Positions 1 to 7,423 of a DNA stretch of 27,552 nucleotides are shown here, piece by piece. Position numbers and translations under genes: made by a program. The stretch comes from JBELMB01 sp042088665 (GTDB taxonomy: Bacteria > Pseudomonadota > Alphaproteobacteria > Rhodobacterales > Rhodobacteraceae). The DNA lies in contig JBELMB010000008.1 of NCBI GenBank assembly GCA_042088665.1, positions 1 to 27,552 on the forward strand, in the 5' to 3' direction. The notes beneath the pieces are model-generated. The model had not been told where the DNA came from. It saw only the letters and a list, made by a program, of their open reading frames with translations, and did not search any database. Numbering within the stretch: position 1 is the first letter of the stretch; each line of letters starts with the position of its first letter.

Positions 1-1269
1 GTGCTCTTTGCAATCGTGGCTGCGCTGATCGCCGGAACCGGGGTTCTGCAAAGCTGGAACACTGCGCTGGTCATCCTGAACATGGGGCTGGTCAGCGCGA
101 TCATGGCGCTTGGGGTGAACCTGCAATGGGGCATTGCGGGGCTTTTCAACGTGGGCATCATGGGCTTTGTCGCGCTGGGCGGGCTGGCGGTGGTGCTGAT
201 CTCCGTCGATCCGGTGGGCGAGGCATGGGCCGCGGGTGGTCCGCGCGCCATCCTTGCGCTGATCGTTGGTGCCGCGGTGGTCGCAGGTTCTGCCATCCTC
301 TACCAGCGCACGCGCAAGGGCTGGCTGATGGTGCTTTTGCTGGTGGTGGGGTTCTTGGTCTACCGCTGGATTCGCGACCCGGGCGTGGATGCGATCGAGG
401 CGGTGAACCCCGCGGGCACCGGCTTTCTTGGCGGTCTGGGCCTGCCCGTGGTGCTGGCCTGGCCCATTGGCGGCCTGCTTGCGGCTGGCGCGGCATGGAT
501 CATCGGCAAGACGGCGCTGGGATTGCGCTCGGATTACCTCGCCATCGCGACGCTTGGCATTTCGGAAATCATCATCGCCATCATGAAGAACGAGGAATGG
601 CTGAGCCGCGGCGTAAAGAACGTGAACGGCCTGCCCCGGCCCCTGCCCAACGAGATCGACCTGCAGGCAGATCCCGGCTTTGTCGAAGCGGCGGCAGGCT
701 ATGGGCTGGATCCGACCACGGCCTCCACGCTTTACGTCAAGCTGGGCTATTCGCTGATGTTCAGTGCGGTGCTGGTGATCTTGCTCGTGCTGGCACAACT
801 GGCGCTGAGATCCCCCTGGGGCCGGATGATGCGCGCAATCCGCGACAACGAGGTCTCTGCCCGCGCCATGGGCAAGGACGTCACGGCGCGGCACTTGCAG
901 GTCTTTGTGCTGGGCTCCGCCATCTGCGGGATCGCGGGCGCGATGATGACCACACTGGACGGGCAGTTGACGCCATCGGCCTACCAGCCGCTGCGCTATA
1001 CCTTCCTGATCTGGGTCATGGTGATCATCGGTGGCTCGGGCAACAACTTGGGCGCAGTGCTTGGCGGCTTCCTGATCTGGTTCCTCTGGGTTCAGGTAGA
1101 GCCCATGGGCCAGGGTCTGATGAACCTGCTCACCGCCGGTTTGCCCGATGGCTCGGCGCTCAAGGATCATCTCCTGAACAGCGTGCAGCACATGCGTCTG
1201 CTGACCATGGGCGTGATCCTGTTGCTCGTCCTGAGGTTCAGCCCAAGGGGCCTGCTGCCGGAGCGCTAA
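1..1269 (+). CDS. livM: Branched-chain amino acid-type ABC transporter permease (LivM family)
   Basis: Inner-membrane permease subunit of a high-affinity ABC importer of the branched-chain amino acid/amide (HAAT) family. The 422-residue product is almost wholly hydrophobic, with about ten predicted membrane segments. The family signature is visible as GLRSDYLAIATLGISEI (from about residue 172), followed by the cytoplasmic loop with AIRDNEVSARAMGKD (about 279-293) that contacts the ATPase. The first codon is GTG at base 1, so the start may be genuine or the gene may continue upstream of the window; the protein already looks full length for LivM. Partner genes (LivH, LivG, LivF, binding protein) are not in view and presumably lie upstream. 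Substrate cannot be read from the sequence; the nearby CoA ligase makes an organic or aromatic acid as plausible as an amino acid. Family assignment is secure. Confidence 0.85.
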   Translation: MLFAIVAALIAGTGVLQSWNTALVILNMGLVSAIMALGVNLQWGIAGLFNVGIMGFVALGGLAVVLISVDPVGEAWAAGGPRAILALIVGAAVVAGSAILYQRTRKGWLMVLLLVVGFLVYRWIRDPGVDAIEAVNPAGTGFLGGLGLPVVLAWPIGGLLAAGAAWIIGKTALGLRSDYLAIATLGISEIIIAIMKNEEWLSRGVKNVNGLPRPLPNEIDLQADPGFVEAAAGYGLDPTTASTLYVKLGYSLMFSAVLVILLVLAQLALRSPWGRMMRAIRDNEVSARAMGKDVTARHLQVFVLGSAICGIAGAMMTTLDGQLTPSAYQPLRYTFLIWVMVIIGGSGNNLGAVLGGFLIWFLWVQVEPMGQGLMNLLTAGLPDGSALKDHLLNSVQHMRLLTMGVILLLVLRFSPRGLLPER

Positions 1270-1280
1270 GTCGCGTTGGA

Positions 1281-1304
1281 CAGAGGCGCTCTCAGGTGCC
1301 TCTG
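1281..1304 (+). terminator. Hairpin just after livM, possible terminator
   Basis: CAGAGGCGC (1281-1289) can pair with GTGCCTCTG (1296-1304): nine pairs including one G-U, with a six-base loop, starting 12 bases after the livM stop. No T-run follows, so it is either a weak or factor-assisted terminator or an mRNA 3'-end stabiliser. Confidence 0.4.
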
Positions 1305-1431
1305 CTCAAGCCGGGTCAGGTTGACGCGCCCCTCGGCGATGCCCCCCGGATGGTTGAGTGTGCCGCCCCCATACCCGCACCGCCAAGAGCGCGCCCATGG
1401 ACAGGCGACAAAGGATGCGCGGCACACTGTT

Positions 1432-1451
1432 GCGCGGGGTTGACCCCGCGC
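1432..1451. repeat. Perfect 8-bp hairpin with GGGGTTGACCCC core
   Basis: GCGCGGGG-TTGA-CCCCGCGC forms a strong stem 43 bases before the aquaporin start codon. The same core GGGGTTGACCCC recurs with different flanks at 10680-10691 downstream of icd, and as GGGGTTTACCCC near 17503-17514. It may be a terminator between livM and the aquaporin gene or a copy of a small dispersed hairpin. Confidence 0.45.
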
Positions 1452-1494
1452 CGCCTGCCCGCCAGAACACCGCAAGATCGACGCGGAGGATCCC

Positions 1495-2139
1495 ATGCAG
1501 AAACTGGCAGCCGAGGGACTGGGCACAGCGATGCTTTTGATCGCCGTCGTGGGGTCGGGCATCATGGCCGAAAGCCTCTCGGGCGGGAACACCGGCCTTG
1601 CGCTTTTGGCCAATGCCATCGCCACCGGGGCGATGCTTTATGTGATCATCACCGTGCTGGGACCGATCTCGGGGGCGCATTTCAACCCTGCAGTCACACT
1701 TGCCTTTGCGCTGCGCCGTGACATCGCGCCCGGCGAGGCACTGGCCTATGTTGCGGTGCAGGTGCTGGGGGGCATTCTGGGCGTCTGGGCCGCGCATGCC
1801 ATGTTTGACCTGCCACTTTTCCAGCTGTCACAAACCGCACGCACCGGGCCTGCGCAATGGTTCAGTGAAATTCTGGCCACTTGCGGGCTATTGTTCGTCA
1901 TTTTCGGTGGGCTCAAGGCCCGGGCCGAGGCGATCCCGACCCTTGTGGCGCTCTATATCACCGGAGCCTACTGGTTCACCTCCTCCACCAGTTTCGCCAA
2001 TCCCGCGGTCACGATTGCGCGCGGGCTCAGCGACAGTTTTGCGGGCATTGATCCCGCCCATGTGGTGGGCTTCATTCTTGCGCAACTGGTCGGCGTGGGG
2101 ATCTGCGCGATTGCCCTGCCCCGCTTGTTCGCCGATTGA
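1495..2139 (+). CDS. Aquaporin / MIP-family channel
   Basis: Passive membrane channel for water or small neutral solutes. The 214-residue product has six hydrophobic segments and both pore half-helices: HFNPAVT with NPA at residues 64-66 and FANPAVTIARG with NPA at 169-171. The second loop (TSFANPAVTIARG, then SDSFAGI) resembles the AqpS/AqpZ-like aquaporins often found in arsenic-resistance loci, but no ars gene is present here. A clear ribosome binding site (GGAGGA, 1485-1490) supports the ATG at 1495. The gene stands alone between a hairpin and the convergent regulator gene. It is slightly shorter than E. coli AqpZ but both halves are intact. Family is certain; the transported solute is unknown. 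Confidence 0.88.
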   Translation: MQKLAAEGLGTAMLLIAVVGSGIMAESLSGGNTGLALLANAIATGAMLYVIITVLGPISGAHFNPAVTLAFALRRDIAPGEALAYVAVQVLGGILGVWAAHAMFDLPLFQLSQTARTGPAQWFSEILATCGLLFVIFGGLKARAEAIPTLVALYITGAYWFTSSTSFANPAVTIARGLSDSFAGIDPAHVVGFILAQLVGVGICAIALPRLFAD

Positions 2140-2301
2140 CACCGGGCAAGGCGCAGGTGCTGGCCAGCGGTCGGCCCACCTTTGCCCGACCAGCTTTGCC
2201 CGAACACCACTGTGTGAACAGCTCCAACTGCGCGCTTTTGACAAACCCTGCGCGTCGAGCGCCTCAGTCAACGATCGTCAAAGACAGTCCCGCCGCGCGC
2301 G

Positions 2302-2922
2302 TCATTCCAGCGAAGTGACCCAGAGGATCGTCGCATCCTCGGGCGAGACAGAGACCACGTTATGCCCCATGGTGGCGTCGTAATACGCGCTGTCGCCGCG
2401 CTTCATCTCGACGGGTTCGTAGAACTCCGTGTAAAGCCGGACCACACCTGTGAGCACGTAGAGGAATTCTTCGCCTTCGTGGCGCACCCATCCGTCGAAC
2501 TCTTCCATGCTGCGGGCCCGGACGCGCGCCCGGTACGGCAGCATCTTCTTGCGGCTCAGCGTGTCCGCCAGCAAGCTGTGTTCATAGGTGACGGTGGCCT
2601 GCGGCTGCCCCTCGTCCATTCGGGTCACGGCCATACGCCCCGTGACCTTGTCCTGGCTCGCAGGCATGAACAGCTGTGGCACCGGAATCTCAAGCCCCAC
2701 TGCCAGCTTCTTCAAGGCGTCATAGGTGGGCGACATCTGCCCGTTCTCGATCTTTGACAGGGTGGACCGTGCCAGCCCCGCCTGCTTGGCCGCCTGCTCC
2801 AGCGTCCAGTTGCGCTCCTTGCGCAATTCGCGGACCCGCTGGCCAAGATCGAGCGGCTCGGCAAGCGACTGGTCACCGTTTTCCCGGGCCAGTCGGATCA
2901 AGGTCTTGGGATCATGGGTCAT
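2302..2922 (-). CDS. XRE-family transcriptional regulator with C-terminal cupin domain
   Basis: DNA-binding regulator of 206 residues. Residues about 27-85 form an XRE helix-turn-helix (LGQRVRELRKERNWTLEQAA, then LARSTLSKIENGQMSPT). Residues about 125-200 form a small cupin barrel with the segments RHEGEEFLYVLTG and KRGDSAYYDATMGHNV, as in the PuuR/SutR-like regulators that bind small metabolites through the cupin. The gene is transcribed away from the CoA ligase gene (321-bp divergent gap), so that ligase and perhaps the livM cluster are likely targets. No Shine-Dalgarno sequence precedes the ATG at 2922, and a promoter-like TTGCAA-17-TATAGC sits so close that the mRNA may be leaderless. Domain architecture is certain; ligand and targets are inferred. 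Confidence 0.88.
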   Translation of the reverse strand: MTHDPKTLIRLARENGDQSLAEPLDLGQRVRELRKERNWTLEQAAKQAGLARSTLSKIENGQMSPTYDALKKLAVGLEIPVPQLFMPASQDKVTGRMAVTRMDEGQPQATVTYEHSLLADTLSRKKMLPYRARVRARSMEEFDGWVRHEGEEFLYVLTGVVRLYTEFYEPVEMKRGDSAYYDATMGHNVVSVSPEDATILWVTSLE

Positions 2923-3243
2923 GAGAGAGCTATAGGCATCCGGTCTGCCCCTTGCAAGCGAAGGGCGCGGAGCCTAAAGCCAAGAGGCCCTCGCGCGTTC
3001 CCGACACGGCGGCAGCCGCCTTGTGCCCAAGGACAGCCCTGGGACATCCGGGGGCATCCCGGGACAAGGCGGCGCCCGGACGGAACCGGGCGTGATGGCA
3101 GGCAGTGGAGGCGCATCCAAGGCAGTCCTTCAGCCAGGCGCCTGGGAACAACAGGATGCAGGGAGGGAAAAGTTGACATTCACGCGTTTTGCACCGCGAG
3201 GTACCCCGCCCCTCGCCCAACCTCCGGCCCGGCGGGTGGGCGC
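2923..3243. other. Divergent intergenic region (321 bp)
   Basis: This gap separates the XRE/cupin gene from the CoA ligase gene. Besides the leftward promoter at 2929-2957 it holds a TTGACA hexamer at 3174-3179 on the plus strand, without a convincing -10 partner at 16-18 bp. Two GC-rich ORFs in other frames look like noise. An operator for the adjacent regulator is expected here, but no obvious symmetric site was recognised. Confidence 0.5.
2929..2957 (-). promoter_or_regulatory. Candidate promoter for leaderless XRE/cupin mRNA
   Basis: On the minus strand TTGCAA (2957-2952) and TATAGC (2934-2929) are separated by exactly 17 bases. Only TCTCTC lies between the -10 element and the ATG at 2922, placing the predicted +1 at or next to the A of the start codon. 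No purine-rich ribosome binding site is present. Confidence 0.4.
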
Positions 3244-4755
3244 ATGACGTCGATCTTTGACGAAGGGCCCTTTGCGCCCTGCCCCGGGCCGTTCAACCTC
3301 GCGGCGCATGTCCTTGCCGCTGGCGCGCAGACCCCGGACAAGATCGCGCTTGCGGTCCTGCGGCCCACGGGCGCGCAGCGCTGGTCCTATGACCGGTTGA
3401 TCGCTGCTGTGCGGGGCACCGCAACGGGCCTGCGCGCGGCTGGGCACAGGCCCGGTGACATCGTGCTGATGCGGATCGACAACACGGTCGATTTCCCGAT
3501 CGTCTACCTCGGCGCGATTGCTGCCGGGTTGGTCCCTGTGCCCTCTTCGCCGCAACTCACGGAGCCAGAGACCGCCGCCATCATCACCGATCTCGCCCCG
3601 AGCGCGATCCTGCGTGCCGAGGGGGTGCCCTGCCCCGAGACCGCGCTGCCTGTCTACACCTCCGACACCTATCAGGGCTGGCGCAAACTGCCCCCGGCCC
3701 CGTTCGAGATGGGCGATGCGGACCGTCTTGCCTATATCGTCTATACCTCCGGCACGTCCGGTGTGCCGCGCGCCGTCGGCCATGCGCATCGGGCGATCTG
3801 GGCGCGGCAAATGATGATGCAGGGCTGGTACGGGCTGACGCAGGACGACCGGCTCCTGCATGCGGGAGCGTTCAACTGGACCTACACGCTGGGCACCGGC
3901 CTGATGGACCCATGGTCGATGGGCGCCACAGCCCTGATCCCGGCCCCGGGCACCTCGCCCGCGCAGATGGCGCTTTTGCTCAACCGGTTCGAGGCGACGA
4001 TTTTTGCCGCCGCTCCCGGTGTTTACCGACAACTCCTGAAGTTCCCGACGCCCCCGCTGCCGCGCCTGCGCCACGGTCTGGCCGCCGGGGAAAAGCTGAC
4101 CGACAGCCTGCGTGACCAATGGCGCAGCGCCACCGGGACAGAGATTTACGAGGCCTATGGCATGTCGGAATGCTCCACCTTCGTGTCCGGTGCGCCGGAC
4201 CGTCCTGCGCCTATGGGCACCCTTGGGCGTCCGCAGCCGGGACGCCGTGTGGCCATTCTGGACGACGCCGGCGCCCCTGTGCCCCATGACACACCCGGCC
4301 AGATTGCGGTGGACCGCGCCGACCCGGGCATGATGCTGGGCTACATCGGCGCGCCGGACGCCACGGCCGCGCGGCAGGCGGGCAACTGGTTTCTGACCGG
4401 TGACACAGGCCAGATGGCCCCTGACGGCGCGCTCACCTACCTTGGGCGCAATGACGACATGATGAACGCAGGTGGTTATCGCGTCTCACCGCTGGAAGTC
4501 GAGGCTGCCCTCGCCACCCTGCCCGGCATCTCCGAGGTGGCGGTGACAGACATCGCGGTCAAGGACGGCGTGCGCGTGATCGCGGCCTTTTACATCGCCC
4601 AGGAGGAGCTGCCGGAAGAGACCCTTAAAACCGCCACTGCAGAGCGTCTGGCCCGCTACAAATGCCCAAGGGCCTTTGTGCGCGTGGACCAACTGCCCCG
4701 CAATCCCAATGGCAAGCTGATCCGCAAGGCGCTGCGCGACCACGCTTTGAGCTGA
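3244..4755 (+). CDS. AMP-dependent acyl/aryl-CoA ligase (benzoate-CoA ligase-like)
   Basis: Adenylate-forming enzyme that activates a carboxylic acid with ATP and transfers it to CoA. The 503-residue product carries the family core motifs in order: P-loop-like YTSGTSG (167-173), the A5 motif EAYGMSECS (near 301), LTGDTG and YLGRNDDMMNAGGYRVSP (about 384-417), and the C-terminal PRNPNGKLIRK with catalytic Lys491. The overall pattern is closest to benzoate/4-hydroxybenzoate-CoA ligases and medium-chain acyl-CoA synthetases. The usual PK of the first motif is replaced by PRAVGHAHR, a modest divergence. Start chosen at ATG 3244, where homology-like sequence begins; an upstream in-frame extension is compositionally unlike protein and the SD is weak. 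It lies divergent from the XRE/cupin regulator, probably its controller. Exact substrate unknown. Confidence 0.82.
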   Translation: MTSIFDEGPFAPCPGPFNLAAHVLAAGAQTPDKIALAVLRPTGAQRWSYDRLIAAVRGTATGLRAAGHRPGDIVLMRIDNTVDFPIVYLGAIAAGLVPVPSSPQLTEPETAAIITDLAPSAILRAEGVPCPETALPVYTSDTYQGWRKLPPAPFEMGDADRLAYIVYTSGTSGVPRAVGHAHRAIWARQMMMQGWYGLTQDDRLLHAGAFNWTYTLGTGLMDPWSMGATALIPAPGTSPAQMALLLNRFEATIFAAAPGVYRQLLKFPTPPLPRLRHGLAAGEKLTDSLRDQWRSATGTEIYEAYGMSECSTFVSGAPDRPAPMGTLGRPQPGRRVAILDDAGAPVPHDTPGQIAVDRADPGMMLGYIGAPDATAARQAGNWFLTGDTGQMAPDGALTYLGRNDDMMNAGGYRVSPLEVEAALATLPGISEVAVTDIAVKDGVRVIAAFYIAQEELPEETLKTATAERLARYKCPRAFVRVDQLPRNPNGKLIRKALRDHALS

Positions 4756-5010
4756 TCACCACCTGTCCGCGATGCGGCCGACCGAGAGGCGGATCCACCC
4801 AAAAGCCAGGTTCCGACATGACGCTGACACGGCGGCCGATGACGGGGCGATGGATAGGCAAGGCGATGGATGAGACGCCAAGGGCCCGCCCGAACGTCCC
4901 CGTTCAAAACGCCCGCCCCCGGCGTTGCCCCAAAGCCGCACCAAGGCCTGCGCGCATGCGCGTCATCGCCCTCGCGGCAAGGGGCTGCTAAAGGGCTTTC
5001 AGGAGGCCGC

Positions 5011-5649
5011 ATGATCCAGCTTGACATCTTTTCTGATCCCATTTGCCCTTGGTGCTACATCGGCAAAGCGTATCTTGACCGTGCCCTCGAGGCCCATCCC
5101 GACCACCCGTTCCAGATCCGTTGGTTGCCCTTCATGCTGAACCCGGCGATGCCCGCCGAAGGCATGGACCGCCGCGCCTATCTAGAAGGCAAGTTCGGCG
5201 GCAAATCGGGCGCCGTGCAGGCCTATTTGCCGGTCCACCAGCATGCAGAAAGCGCCGGGCTGAACATCAATCTCGAACAGATCCAGAAAACGCCCAACAC
5301 CGTGGACGCCCATCGCGTGATCCATTGGGCCGGGATCGAGGGCAAGCAGACGCCAGTCGTCTCTGCGCTGTTCCGCGCCTATTTCGTTGACGGGCGCGAC
5401 ATTGGTGACCACGAAGTGTTGGGCGATGTCGCAGACAGCAGCGGCATGGACGCCAGCCTCGTGTTGCGCTTGCTGAAATCCGACGAGGACCAGCGCGAGA
5501 TCGTCGAACGCGACGCCACCGCGCGCGGCATGGGGATCAACTCTGTCCCGACGTTCATCGTGGCCCAGCAGCATGCGGTGCCCGGCGCACAACCGCCCGA
5601 ACTCTGGAGCAAGGTGATCGCAGAACTGACGGCCAAAGCGGAGAGCTGA
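5011..5649 (+). CDS. DsbA-family thiol oxidoreductase (FrnE-like)
   Basis: Cytoplasmic-type member of the DsbA thioredoxin-fold family related to FrnE and 2-hydroxychromene-2-carboxylate isomerase. Of 212 residues, the N-terminus holds the strand and active site SDPICPWCYIGK with the CPWC pair at Cys12 and Cys15, and the C-terminal half holds MGINSVPTF with the conserved cis-proline at Pro180. The central helical insertion is present. No signal peptide is visible, so a cytoplasmic role is likely, for example oxidative-stress-related disulfide chemistry as proposed for FrnE. A strong SD AGGAGG (5001-5006) fixes the start at 5011; an upstream in-frame stretch is not protein-like. No functional partner is adjacent. 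Family is confident, the precise reaction is not. Confidence 0.85.
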   Translation: MIQLDIFSDPICPWCYIGKAYLDRALEAHPDHPFQIRWLPFMLNPAMPAEGMDRRAYLEGKFGGKSGAVQAYLPVHQHAESAGLNINLEQIQKTPNTVDAHRVIHWAGIEGKQTPVVSALFRAYFVDGRDIGDHEVLGDVADSSGMDASLVLRLLKSDEDQREIVERDATARGMGINSVPTFIVAQQHAVPGAQPPELWSKVIAELTAKAES

Positions 5650-6103
5650 TCCCTGACGCGCCCCGGGCAGACCGCTGAAGGTGGCGCGGGTCATGCGCAT
5701 TGTACGTGGCGATCGCAAGTCGGAGGCAGGCACGTTTCGGCGCAGACCCAAACCGCATCAGAGACCTGTACCGGCAATCAAGGCATCCCAAGCGGTCTGT
5801 TCGCCCGCCGTCTTTCACAACGTCCAGGGTCCGCGAGCGGCAGGCCAGGGCGCAGCAGAAGCCAAAGCCCTCGCCTAAATTTTCCGCGCTGCCGCGCGCC
5901 TTCGTCAGCGCACAAGGTTTCGCGCTTGCAGGCTTTGATCTGCAGGTTTACACAGACATCGACAAATACCCGACTAATTTACTGTGCAACCTGACGCCAG
6001 TTAAGACCCCCCTTGTCCATAGCCCATGACGCCCCGCCGCACAGGTTTGCGCCGGTGCCACGACAGATGCAGAGTGTTGGCTTGGCCTCGAAGGAGTATC
6101 GAC
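5650..6103. other. Intergenic region (454 bp), no gene recognised
   Basis: Six-frame reading gives only compositionally odd ORFs. The right half is relatively AT-rich (about 5940-6010) and probably holds the promoter of the MFS gene, but no pair of good promoter hexamers with correct spacing stands out. No RNA gene was recognised. Confidence 0.45.
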
Positions 6104-7381
6104 GTGTCCCGGCCTCCGCCGCCCGACCTGACAGAGGACCCCGCGCAGGAGCGCATCGCGGCGCAGGCCCCTGCAGGCATGCCCTCGCGGGTGGAGTTCA
6201 TCGCGCTGATGGCCATGCTCTCGGCCACCATTGCGTTTTCCATCGATGCGATGATGCCGGCGCTGCCCTATCTGGCAGCGACCTTTGTGCCGGACAATCC
6301 CAATGCGGCTCAGCTCGTGATCACCAGTTTCGTGCTGGGCATGGGTCTGGGCACCATGCTGACCGGGCCGCTCTCCGACCGCTTTGGGCGCAAGCCGGTG
6401 ATGCTGCTGGGCACTGCGCTTTACGTGGTGGCGGCGCTGGCCGCGAAACTGGCGCAAAGCCTTGAGGCGCTGCTGGTTGCGCGTATGGTGCAGGGGCTGG
6501 GGGCGGCCGGGCCGCGGGTGGTCGCACTTGCCGTGATCCGCGATCTTTTTGCAGGGCGCGGCATGGCGCAGATCATCTCTTTCGTGATGATGGTCTTTGC
6601 GCTGGTGCCAACCGTCGCGCCACTGGTCGGCGCGCTCATACTCGCGGTGGCGAACTGGCAGGCGATCTTTCTCGCCTTTGTGCTGTTCGGCATCGCATCC
6701 GCGCTCTGGCTGATGCTGCGCTTGCCGGAAACCCTGCCCCCAGAGCGCCGCCGACCTTTTCGGGCCAAGCTGCTCTGGGCTGCGGTGCAAGAGATGTTTG
6801 CCCATCCCATGGTGCGTCAGGCCATCTATGTGCAGTCGATCTGTTTCGCGATCCTCTTTGCCTGCATTTCCTCGATCCAGCCGATCTACGATGTCAGCTT
6901 TGGCCGCGCAGAGAGCTTTCCCTACTGGTTCGGGTTGACCGCCTTGCTATCCGCCTCCTCCGGCTATCTGAACGCGCGCCTCGTGGTGCGTCTGGGGATG
7001 CGCCGGCTTGTCAGCGGCATGCTGCTGGTGCAAATTCTGTCCGGCGCGGCGCTGACGGCGGTCATCCTTGGCGGCCTGCAGGGGGACCCGCTGTTTGTCG
7101 CCTTCCTGATCTGGCAACAGGTGCAGTTCTTTCAGGCCGGATTGACGCTGGGCAATCTCAACGCCATCGCGATGGAGCCGATGGGCCATATCGCCGGCAT
7201 GGCCGCCTCTGTGATCGGCTCCTGCGCCACGGTGGTCGGCGCGGCGCTGGCAGTGCCCGTCGGCTTGCTGTTCGATGGCACGCCGCTGCCGCTCAGCTTC
7301 AGCGTCCTGCTGTTCTCCGTGCTGGGCTATTGGCTGATGCGACGTTTGCAGCGTTCAGAAGCAGGACCACCCGGCACCTAG
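6104..7381 (+). CDS. MFS drug-resistance transporter, Bcr/CflA family
   Basis: Proton-driven exporter of the major facilitator superfamily, 425 residues with about twelve hydrophobic segments. The first half shows the family signature SIDAMMPALP in helix 1 and motif A GPLSDRFGRKPV (about 88-99) between helices 2 and 3, as in Bcr/CflA multidrug exporters. The start is taken as GTG 6104 because AAGGAG (6091-6096) lies at the right distance; an in-frame ATG at 6026 would add an arginine-rich 26-residue tail without an SD. The gene is alone and ends facing the chemoreceptor gene across a strong hairpin. Substrates could be antibiotics, dipeptides or sulfur compounds; the sequence does not say. 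Confidence 0.85.
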   Translation: MSRPPPPDLTEDPAQERIAAQAPAGMPSRVEFIALMAMLSATIAFSIDAMMPALPYLAATFVPDNPNAAQLVITSFVLGMGLGTMLTGPLSDRFGRKPVMLLGTALYVVAALAAKLAQSLEALLVARMVQGLGAAGPRVVALAVIRDLFAGRGMAQIISFVMMVFALVPTVAPLVGALILAVANWQAIFLAFVLFGIASALWLMLRLPETLPPERRRPFRAKLLWAAVQEMFAHPMVRQAIYVQSICFAILFACISSIQPIYDVSFGRAESFPYWFGLTALLSASSGYLNARLVVRLGMRRLVSGMLLVQILSGAALTAVILGGLQGDPLFVAFLIWQQVQFFQAGLTLGNLNAIAMEPMGHIAGMAASVIGSCATVVGAALAVPVGLLFDGTPLPLSFSVLLFSVLGYWLMRRLQRSEAGPPGT

Positions 7382-7389
7382 CATTTGAT

Positions 7390-7420
7390 CGCCGGGCGCC
7401 GCCTTCCCTGTCGCCCGGCG
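7390..7420. terminator. Bidirectional terminator between convergent genes
   Basis: CGCCGGGCG (7390-7398) and CGCCCGGCG (7412-7420) pair perfectly over nine bases with a 13-base loop, in the 42-bp gap between the converging MFS and chemoreceptor genes. No T-run follows, but position and stability fit a shared terminator. Confidence 0.6.
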
Positions 7421-7423
7421 CCC

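Noticed and set aside
1495..2139. Arsenic-resistance locus implied by the AqpS-like aquaporin
   Set aside because: No arsR, arsC, arsB or acr3-like gene is present; neighbours are LivM, an XRE/cupin regulator and a CoA ligase.
4848..4873. Direct repeat GGCGATGGAT twice, 16 bp apart
   Set aside because: Two short copies only, in a gap without other signals; likely chance.
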